From contig JAHWDD010000001.1 of NCBI GenBank assembly GCA_023897205.1, positions 5,642,001 to 5,706,000 of the forward strand: a stretch of DNA of 64,000 bases, written 5' to 3'. The DNA comes from Exophiala sp. HKRS030. Taxonomy: Eukaryota > Ascomycota > Eurotiomycetes > Chaetothyriales > Herpotrichiellaceae. Below the pieces are notes generated by a model that was given only the letters and a program-made list of their open reading frames with translations, did not search any database and had not been told where the DNA came from. How positions within the stretch are numbered: the first letter of the stretch is position 1; each line of letters starts with the position of its first letter. Made by a program: the position numbers and the translations under genes. Positions 56,367 through 64,000 of this stretch are shown here, one piece after another.

Positions 56367-57669
56367 ATGCGTTCTGCCATCAATATCCTCAGCATGGCCC
56401 CCGACAGAGGCCCAAATGTCTGGTGGCATCGTGTGCTGCAGGAGTTCCTCATCGCAGCTCCTATGGTCAGCCAGCAATCCCGCTATAATCTTCAAATGAC
56501 TGACAATTGAACAGGCCATCGGAGGATTCTATCTAGTTCAATACATACTGAAGCAGATGAATCTTGACCCCGAAGCAGAAGTTAAGGAGAGAACGCGGCT
56601 GCAGTCGGAAGCCATTTTACGAAGACTCGATCAACCTCACGGCTCGCGATCCGAGGCCAGCGCTCGTCATCCAAAGTCTTTAGCAGAGGAGTTGGATCTG
56701 ACGCGGTATGAGCAAGCCATATTACAAGACCTTGTCTTTCCCGAGGACATACCAGTATCTTTCGAGGACATTGGAGGCATGACCGATATAATCGAGGAGC
56801 TCAAAGAATCGGTCATATATCCCTTGACGATGCCAGATCTCTATGCAACGTCCTCCTCATTATTATCCGCTCCCTCTGGAGTCCTACTGTATGGGCAACC
56901 TGGATGCGGTAAAACCATGCTGGCAAAGGCACTGGCTCACGAAAGCGGCGCATGTTTTATCAATCTGCATATCTCCACTCTGACCGAAAAATGGTTTGGT
57001 GATTCCAACAAACTTGTCAATGCGGTCTTTTCTCTTGCTCGCAAGTTGGAACCAGCAATTGTTTTCATTGACGAGATCGACGCCGTCTTAGGAACACGGC
57101 ACAGCGGTGAACACGAGGCCAGTGGCATGGTCAAGGCAGAGTTCATGACACATTGGGATGGCTTGGCTTCGGCCACATCGTCTGGACGACCTCAGCGCAT
57201 CTTGATTCTAGGAGCCACGAACAGAATGGGTGACATCGACGATGCGATCCTGCGAAGAATGCCAAAAAAGTTCCCGGTTTCATTACCAAACGCTTCTCAA
57301 CGATTGAAAATCCTGAAGATTATCTTGCGGGATACAAAGATAGACACTGCGAATCTGGATCTGGAATATCTATCCAGAGTGATGTCCGGCATGTCTGGAA
57401 GTGATATCAAAGAAGCATGTCGGGAGGCTGCCATGGTGCCCGTCCGTGAGATGATAAAGCGTCAGAGGCAGAACGGCACTCGCATCGAAAACATGAAGGC
57501 TGGAGAGATTCGAGGCCTGCGAACATCTGATTTCTTCTCGCGGACTGCTACAGTGAAATCAAGCAAAGAGATCAAGGACGGTAATGGAGACGGGGAATGG
57601 AGCACAGCATCGTCCTCTCCGCATGCCGATTCAGATATGGAAGAAACAGTGGAAGAAGTTCAGCGATAG
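56367..57669 (+). CDS. msp1: Msp1/ATAD1-type AAA ATPase (mitochondrial/peroxisomal outer-membrane dislocase)
   Basis: Exons 56367..56465 and 56515..57669, with a 49-bp intron, give 417 residues. The N-terminal membrane anchor is made by joining FLIAAPM and AIGGFYLVQYILKQMNL across the intron. DLTRYEQAILQDLVFPEDIPVSFEDIGGM introduces the AAA module. The Walker A box is GQPGCGKT (160-167), with Gln in place of the more usual Pro at its second position. Walker B is IVFIDEID (215-222), followed by sensor-1 in ILGATNR and the arginine finger region AILRRMPKKF. The C-terminal small domain has SGMSGSDIKEACREAAMVPVRE. Msp1 hexamers extract mislocalised tail-anchored proteins and stalled precursors from the outer mitochondrial and peroxisomal membranes. 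Confidence 0.9.
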
Positions 57670-58306
57670 CACGGAATTTATACCTGGGTAGATATATCAG
57701 AGGACGCCTCTTAAATCGTAAAGCAGTTCCGGGGCGATCAGGCGACCATTATCGGGGACATGGTCTGATCGGGACCTATACGAGAGCTATACGAAAAAGT
57801 GCGGGAGGCACTAACTAGCTCCGTAGCACATGCTGAACATAATTAATGTGCATAAGGTAGCAAACGAAAAGCCTAGGCTGCCGGAGTCTTGTTCAGAATT
57901 GGGGCGTGGCTGGTGTCCTTCAGAAAAATAGCGATTATCCTTCCCCCAGACTTTCCAACCCCCCACAACTTTAGGCGGCCTCGGGCGGATTGACACCAAT
58001 TGGAGGCACAGTAGCGTAGCAATTTAGGCGCACTAGGGGCCCAGAGAGCCCCGAGAGAGGCTTATGGTGTACGGAGCAAAGCACTGCCAATAGTCGTTGG
58101 CACGGTACGTTGACACACACCTTGTGCTGGAACACCGCCTTGCCTACACAAGCTCACGGAACTGTGGTTCTATTTTCCCATCTTCCTTCAATCATCCTCA
58201 CGTCGCTTGCGCACTCCATGTGCTTGTCAGGACACCCAGTCTTGCTTTCCAACGGACCCGCTCCAGCCTGACTTCCGGATTCCTTGACTTGAAGGTAGAT
58301 TTGTTC
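57670..58306. promoter_or_regulatory. Upstream region of the FarA-like regulator
   Basis: This 637-bp spacer between two plus-strand genes has a CCTCGG at 57979-57984, about 320 bp before the regulator ATG. As CCTCGG is the core site of FarA-type factors, autoregulation is possible. In-frame codons continue upstream of 58307 as far as 58097, but they are read as 5' leader. Confidence 0.4.
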
Positions 58307-61300
58307 ATGGTCATGGCCGATCAAAGCCCACCAGCAGACTCGGGGTCTGCGCAATCCCAGACACAGTCGCAGTCGGGAGGCGAACAGTCAGGCGCAACAA
58401 AAGCTCCTCCGAACCAAACTCCTGGACATCCTAGCTTCAGACGGTATGTATCTGGTCCTTAAAACCCTTCTCACTTTGGCATCTCAACTGACTTAACCAT
58501 AGGCAGCGCGCTTCTCGGGCTTGTGGTAAGCTTTTTCCACTTCCTCTCGAACCTACCTTGTCGCAAAGGCGGAATATATGAAAGAGATATGCGAAGAAAG
58601 AGGCCTCTCCAGAAAAGACTACGTACTGTCCCATCAACTCCTACAAATATGAGGAATGTGACTTTGGACAATGTTCATTTATTATTTCTCATCATTTGGC
58701 GGACGCGACATACCGAGAACCTCGGTTCAGAGATGGCACTCTGGCACAGCGGACGCTGCGGCCCTCATTGCCCATACAATATGCATACAACACCCATCAA
58801 AGAACGAATAGAAGTCATCGCTGTTGAATAGTCGCTAACGATTGCATTTTCAGAAACATGCCACGCACGCAAGGTATGTTGCGCACTGGCACCAGCTACT
58901 TGGGGTGGTTGTCCTCCTCGCAGTTCTAAATCTCCAAATCATAGGTGCGGTGCGATGCTGCCTCTCTAGGGTGAGTCAATATGAAGAAGCTGCACTGCTC
59001 ATGTTACTGACCTACCCAGTGTCCCTTGTACCAACTGTGTTGCGTTTTCCATTGAATGCCGGATTCCTGTGCCCAAGCGGAAGCGGGCTGGCACCTCTCG
59101 GGCCAAGGATGACGAGAGGTACGTCTCTCACAGTCTACAATCCTCTTCATCATTGGGAAATCTTCGAGGTAACGGAACTACCATAGCGAGGCCGGTGATA
59201 CCCAGCCGCCACCAACGCCGACAGACCCTCGCTTGACACGTCCTGCTCAATCTAGACCGACTGCAGGATTCAACTCTCCCGATGGCATCCCCTCCACACA
59301 GATGTCAGAGGCGCAGGCCGCCCAGCAAGCCGCCAATAATAGCACCATGACTCAATTCATGAAGCCCAAGTTTGCTCGTGCCCCGATCAAGGAAGCTGGA
59401 CGAGTGGCCTATCTTGGAGAATCTTCAAACCTATCCCTGCTAGTCCACGACCGACACGGTAATACAGATGTGGTTCATTATCCATTACCAGAGAACATCA
59501 GAGGGGCTCGCGCGCGCTTGACCGAGCCAGACCAGATGGAAATTGAAATTCTGCAACAGAGAGGTGCATTCCTGCTTCCTCCGCGGACCCTGTGCGATGA
59601 GCTTGTTGAAGCTTATTTTCGTTGGGTACATCCCATTGTGCCGGTCATCAATAGAACACGATTCATGAAGAGGTACAAAGACACCAAGAACCCTCCCTCG
59701 TTGCTCCTCCTCCAAGCGATCCTCCTTGCCGGCTCTCGGGTCTGCACAAACCCACAGCTGATGGACGCCACGGGCTCAACGACGCCTGCTGCCATGACTT
59801 TCTACAAGCGTGCAAAAGCACTATACGACGCCAACTACGAAGATGACCGCATTACGATAGTGCAGGCCTTGATGCTAATGGGCTGGTACTGGGAAGGCCC
59901 CGAAGGTAAGGGCCGGGAGTCGATCGACTTAGCCGACTATGCGCGGTCTAACATTGGTGCAGATGTGACGAAAAACGTCTTTTACTGGACCAGGGTGGCC
60001 ATTGTCGTTGCACAAGGAGCTGGCATGCATCGAAGGTAAGTCCCATGAACATTTTGTGCCGCAACGAACTGACTGACTATTGCAGTGTCGAGAGCTCGCA
60101 GTTGAGTCGACAGGACAAGCGTTTGTGGAAAAGAGTGTGGTGGTCGCTGTTCACGAGAGACCGGTCGGTCGCGGTGGCGCTGGGGCGTCCTGTGTCGATC
60201 AACACTGACGACTCCGACGTCGAAATGATCACCGAGGAGGATTTTATCGAAGACGAAGGCGATCCGAGCAGTGAATACCAGCCGGACCCGGTCCACGTTC
60301 AGTTCTTCCTGCAATACGTCAAGCTATGCGAGATCATGGGTCTCGTGCTCTCCCAGCAGTACTCGGTGGCGTCTAAGGCCCGAAGGACCAACGCCATTGA
60401 CCTCACCCACAGTGATATGGCACTGGCGGACTGGTTGCAGAACTGTCCGCGGGAAGTATATTGGGAGCGTTCCCGCCATCATTTTTGGTCCGCGTTGCTA
60501 CATTCAAATTACTAGTATGTCTCGACGAACCCTTTGAAATCTGTACCTAACGGTCGTTACAGCACTACGCTATGTCTACTACATCGAGCCCACATGCCTC
60601 CTGCCACAGCAAAACCCAATGACTATGAGAACGTGGACATGGCTTACCCGTCAAGGACGATTGCATTCCAGGCAGCTGGAATGATTACATCTATAATGGA
60701 AAACCTCCTCGCCCATGACCAGGTCAAATATACGCCTGCTTTCATGTGAGTGGTCTTCACCTGACACGCAACAGGATAACTGACAATGTGCAAGTGTATA
60801 CAGCTTGTTTTCTGCACTGATCATGCATGTCTACCAGATGCGCTCATCGGTGCCGTCAGTTGTGGCGGCAAGCCAGGAACGGATCAACGTGTGCATGAAT
60901 GCCCTAAAAGAAGTGTCCAAGGTATGGCTGGTAGCCAAGATGGTCCATACTCTCTTCGAATCAATCCTCGGGAACAAGGTCTTGGAGGAGAGACTGCAGA
61001 AGGCGACGGGCAAGAAAGCTCAGCGAGCCAAAATGAATCAAGCTACTGGAGTATCTGGCCATGCGAACGGCAGCGCCAATGGACCGACAGCTGCTCCCTC
61101 ACATCTGGGACTGGCCCCAAATCCGGCCAAACGAAAATTCGACGACATCGACCTGGGTTTCAGCGTTGGTCCTCCTGCACCACAAATGTCTTATGAGCGC
61201 TCGCGACCACAAACTCCTGCGGTAACACCTTCGCGAGAAATCCCTCAACATCAACATCACAACTTCCTCGGATCACCTCCATTGCCATCAGAGCACTTGC

Positions 61301-61794
61301 CAGCCTCTCGATCTCGAGGGGCTTCTCGAATCCCTTCCCGGGGTCCTACGAGGGCCAATTCACCCTTCAATGGCTACTCAATACCCGCGACTCCTCCGGA
61401 CCTCTTCCTGGTGACCAGAGATTCTCCCAACATTTCACAGCAACTGTGGGAGAACTTTCAACCCGATCAGCTTTTCCCTAACGGGACGATTGGTGACGTT
61501 ACCAACTTCGCCAGTCCCATATTGAACCACGCGGTTGACCCTCAATTACAGATGCAGCAGCCCATGGGAGGTCAGCAAATGCCACAGCTTGACATGTCCG
61601 GCCAGCCTCAAGTCTGGCCACCCGGGATGCAAGGCATGATGGGTGCCGGGATGGAGATGCACGATAGCGACGGATGGTCAACGAGTTCAATTGGAAACGC
61701 TCCAGTGGCCCCGACGACGTTGAATGTAGAAGACTGGTTCCAATTCTTCGGTATCAACGGGGAAATGGCCGGCATGCAGGTGGATGGCACTTGA
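58307..61794 (+). CDS. FarA/CTF1-like Zn(II)2Cys6 transcription factor, nine exons
   Basis: Exons 58307..58443, 58503..58525, 58854..58873, 58945..58970, 59020..59118, 59187..60035, 60086..60514, 60563..60745 and 60804..61794 give 918 residues in one frame. A second Met two codons in (58313) is an equally good start. The zinc cluster (cysteines 53, 56, 63, 72, 75 and 82) reads RACETCHARKVRCDAASLGVPC, then TNCVAFSIEC, and is followed by the basic PVPKRKR. It is spread over five exons, three of them 20-26 nt long. The fungal-specific domain follows: DELVEAYFRWVHPIVPVINR, TIVQALMLMGWYWEGPEG and KRLWKRVWWSLFTRDRSVAVALGRP. A Pro/Gln/Met-rich C-terminal region is probably the activation domain. The cluster resembles FarA/CTF1-type activators of fatty-acid and cutin use, from memory, so the exact orthology is uncertain. 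Confidence 0.83.
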
Positions 61795-62673
61795 TGGTCG
61801 AAGTTGTACAAAAGTTAGCATTCGGTCAATGATCAGCGGTGTTATGTGGTGCTCTGTCGGAAAGTCATGTCACTGATCGGGCATCAGCTGTCCCAGTGTC
61901 GTACTGTAGAATGTCTGTAAAACACCTAAATAGAGACATGGGCGCGGCCATCTTCGTCCAGGGCCGCGCAAGATAAAGGGAAGAAACGAACTATGACAGA
62001 CAGCACGGATCATCCACATACTTCGACATACTCTGTATTTATTACTGAGAAAGTGACAGATTGATTATTTGGGCCTTGAAAATTGCCCCTGAGAGGTGGA
62101 AGCTAGCAAGAGTTGGTGGTTGGCATGTCAATGCGAGTGCATGTGTGCATTTTGCATGGTGCTTTGGTGGTGGATACAGGCACGCGGTGATGGGCTCTCA
62201 CTGGGTACCCAGTTACTGTCCCCGGGCACGTTATTTAGGTGGTGGGCTGATAAAGCTGCCCCCTGCTCCACGTTTCCAGGGACCAAGCAAGTCCCTATCC
62301 GTCACTTACTAAGGAATTCCTACTCCGTACTCGTGCCTAAATCGGACTCTCCTGTGTCCGCACAGTCCTCCCCAGCCAATGTCGCATTGATCGTGTCTGA
62401 ACCACACCTCGTCCTTCCGGCTCAACGTGTACATTGCTGGTGACTGAGCATTCTGTATTGTTCACTACCGTAGATCCTTGTCTCCCTCGATAACCGCCCC
62501 CTCCAACGCTCAATCCTTCTGCCCCAGATACCGATCGTCTCATGCTCAAGACAGCCACGGTTACCGAACGCTTCTGGTGCTCCAGCCGCCCCTCCTCATC
62601 ACACGAGTGTCTGGCTCTTCGCTCCCATGTCGTCAGCCCTCGATGGTGTGTGGTGGCATAACGGCCAGTAGCC
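61795..62673. other. Intergenic, 879 bp
   Basis: This is the 3' flank of the FarA-like gene and promoter of the LysM protein. TACTCCGTA occurs at 62321-62329. A C/T-rich block lies around 62460-62640. No gene was recognised. Confidence 0.45.
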
Positions 62674-64000
62674 ATGAACAACAATTCCCATACCGGCCTA
62701 TATCCATCGTCCAACAGCAGCACCTCCACGCTAAGACCTCGTGCCTCTCGACTGATATCCTACGTTGACGATGACGCCACGGACGCAACCTCTATCTCGA
62801 CTTCCGCTAATACATACCCACCACGTCCTCTCAATAGAGGAGTATCTCCTGACTCGAATGCCGCGCTGAGTCGCTCCAAGTCTGCGGAGAAAGGACAGAA
62901 TGCTCGATCTAGCAACACATACACGAGGTCCCCCGCGGGACCGCAGACGCCCTCGGGGGGAAATGGCATGTGGGAGCCATGGTCATCTATACAAGGGCTG
63001 GCCTCGACGTTATTGGGGGGCGAGCAGTCAGGATCCAAGTTCAATGGGGCAATCAAGAAGCCTCTGTGGATGAAGCAAGACAAACTATATGGGACCAAGA
63101 CATCTACCCAAAAATGGGGCCCGAGCCAGGAGCCCTCAACAAGCGCTGCACAGGAAGCCATTGAAGAAAGGAAGGCCATGGTCCAGGCGAAGAAGAGAGA
63201 AGCATTGCTACTTGCAAGTGTGTCTGAAAGCCGGGACAGCTTAGGACGATATAAGAGAAGGGACTCGGATGCGGGTGCGGCTGATTCTGCACTGAACGAC
63301 GTGAGAGAAGATGATCTGGTTTACCTGCATAAAGTACAGAAAGGAGATACTCTAGCCGGAGTCATCATCAAGTACAACTGCCAGGCCGAACCTTTCCGCA
63401 AGATTAACAGGTTCTGGCCCAACGATAATATCCAGACCAGAACGCATGTCTTGGTGCCGTTAGTAGGCTGTACAGCAAGAGGCAAGAAAGTCGACAGCCC
63501 CTATCTTACAAAAGACCTGTTCGACTCCGGGCAAAACCACCCAACGATCCCAACGGCGGACGCGTCTCACGGGAGTCAATCTTTGTCGCCCAATCCATCA
63601 AATTCGGCCGCGTCTTCCACATTAAACTCCGAAGCTCTGTCGATCATCACCTCTCATGCCGAAGAGATTGACTTCAGGCATGATTCTTGGGTGCTGCTTC
63701 CGAACTTCAAAGAGCCTGTCGAGGTTCTGCGTGTACCCAGACGCGCCCTCGGTTTCTTTCCACGCGCTCGACGGAAATCAAACGCTACAATCACCGATGC
63801 ATCATCGAACTGTACGCCCAAGACTTCTTTTGACATGCTCCGTCATCCTCCGACACATGCTGCACAGACTTCGGGGTCGTTGACAGGGTCACCGGCGCGC
63901 CGTCCACAGATGAATGATCGAGGACTTTCGGGGAGGCAACGCTCATCGAGTGGGACAGGCAATTCTTTTGCCGATGCTCTTCGCGGGCCTGGTGGAGTGG
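62674..64000 (+). CDS. LysM-domain protein without signal peptide (partial, runs off the right edge)
   Basis: The ATG at 62674 opens a frame that stays free of stops to the end of the window, at least 442 residues. Residues 1-205 are Ser/Thr/Pro-rich and probably disordered, with a basic helical piece (QEAIEERKAMVQAKKREALLL). A LysM domain follows at about 216-265: VYLHKVQKGDTLAGVIIKYN, then FRKINRFWPNDNIQTRTHVLVPL. After it comes more Ser-rich sequence with FRHDSWVLLPNFKEPVEVLRVPRRALGFFP. There is no signal peptide, so it is unlike the secreted chitin-binding LysM effectors. Intracellular LysM proteins of this layout are found across ascomycetes and are uncharacterised. The C-terminus is missing here. 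Confidence 0.8.
   Translation, partial: MNNNSHTGLYPSSNSSTSTLRPRASRLISYVDDDATDATSISTSANTYPPRPLNRGVSPDSNAALSRSKSAEKGQNARSSNTYTRSPAGPQTPSGGNGMWEPWSSIQGLASTLLGGEQSGSKFNGAIKKPLWMKQDKLYGTKTSTQKWGPSQEPSTSAAQEAIEERKAMVQAKKREALLLASVSESRDSLGRYKRRDSDAGAADSALNDVREDDLVYLHKVQKGDTLAGVIIKYNCQAEPFRKINRFWPNDNIQTRTHVLVPLVGCTARGKKVDSPYLTKDLFDSGQNHPTIPTADASHGSQSLSPNPSNSAASSTLNSEALSIITSHAEEIDFRHDSWVLLPNFKEPVEVLRVPRRALGFFPRARRKSNATITDASSNCTPKTSFDMLRHPPTHAAQTSGSLTGSPARRPQMNDRGLSGRQRSSSGTGNSFADALRGPGGV

Noticed and set aside
1..64000. CRISPR array, prophage or bacterial operon structures
   Set aside because: Genes are intron-bearing and eukaryotic throughout; the dispersed 9-mer is not regularly spaced.

Overview
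This is a stretch of a filamentous ascomycete genome (Pezizomycotina, most likely Eurotiomycetes; the class is inferred from the gene set, not proven). The genes carry short spliceosomal introns of about 47-130 bp with GTRNGT donors, CTAAC/CTGAC branch sites and YAG acceptors. They encode fungus-specific families: Zn(II)2Cys6 regulators, a GPI-anchored SUN/Adg3-type wall protein, a monopolin subunit, a Dal5-like MFS permease and a LysM protein. I support 25 protein-coding genes. I see no rRNA, tRNA, CRISPR array or intact transposon. Exon coordinates were worked out by hand from splice signals, frame continuity and remembered family motifs.

Region 1 (1-8.7 kb) holds a cysteine-rich secretory-pathway membrane protein, a TMEM135-like membrane protein, a monocarboxylate-type MFS transporter with a one-base frameshift, a class A FAD monooxygenase and a four-pass membrane protein.

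Region 2 (9.7-30.8 kb) looks like an accessory metabolic neighbourhood. It contains two paralogous YtcJ-type amidohydrolases, an AsnB-like glutamine-dependent amidotransferase, two MFS transporters, a 2H phosphoesterase, a peroxisomal (C-terminal SKL) acyl/aryl-CoA ligase and two Zn(II)2Cys6 regulators. One regulator is divergent from the CoA ligase across a promoter with three CCGAGG sites. The simplest reading is uptake and breakdown or modification of an amide- or carboxylate-containing compound; the substrate is unknown.

Region 3 (31.6-53.5 kb) is mostly housekeeping and cell biology: a secreted histidine-acid-phosphatase-fold protein with an altered RHG motif, a multipass membrane protein, the mitochondrial carnitine/acylcarnitine carrier, AP-2 sigma, IST1, the SUN-family wall protein, a leucine carboxyl methyltransferase (PPM1/LCMT1 type), a reticulon and a large Ser/Thr-rich protein.

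Region 4 (54.5-64 kb) has monopolin Csm1/Pcs1 head-to-head with the Msp1 AAA ATPase, then a FarA/CTF1-type regulator whose zinc cluster is spread over micro-exons, and a LysM-domain protein that runs off the right edge. The intergenic DNA is sprinkled with the 9-mer TACTCCGTA/TACGGAGTA, at least ten copies, all outside genes.
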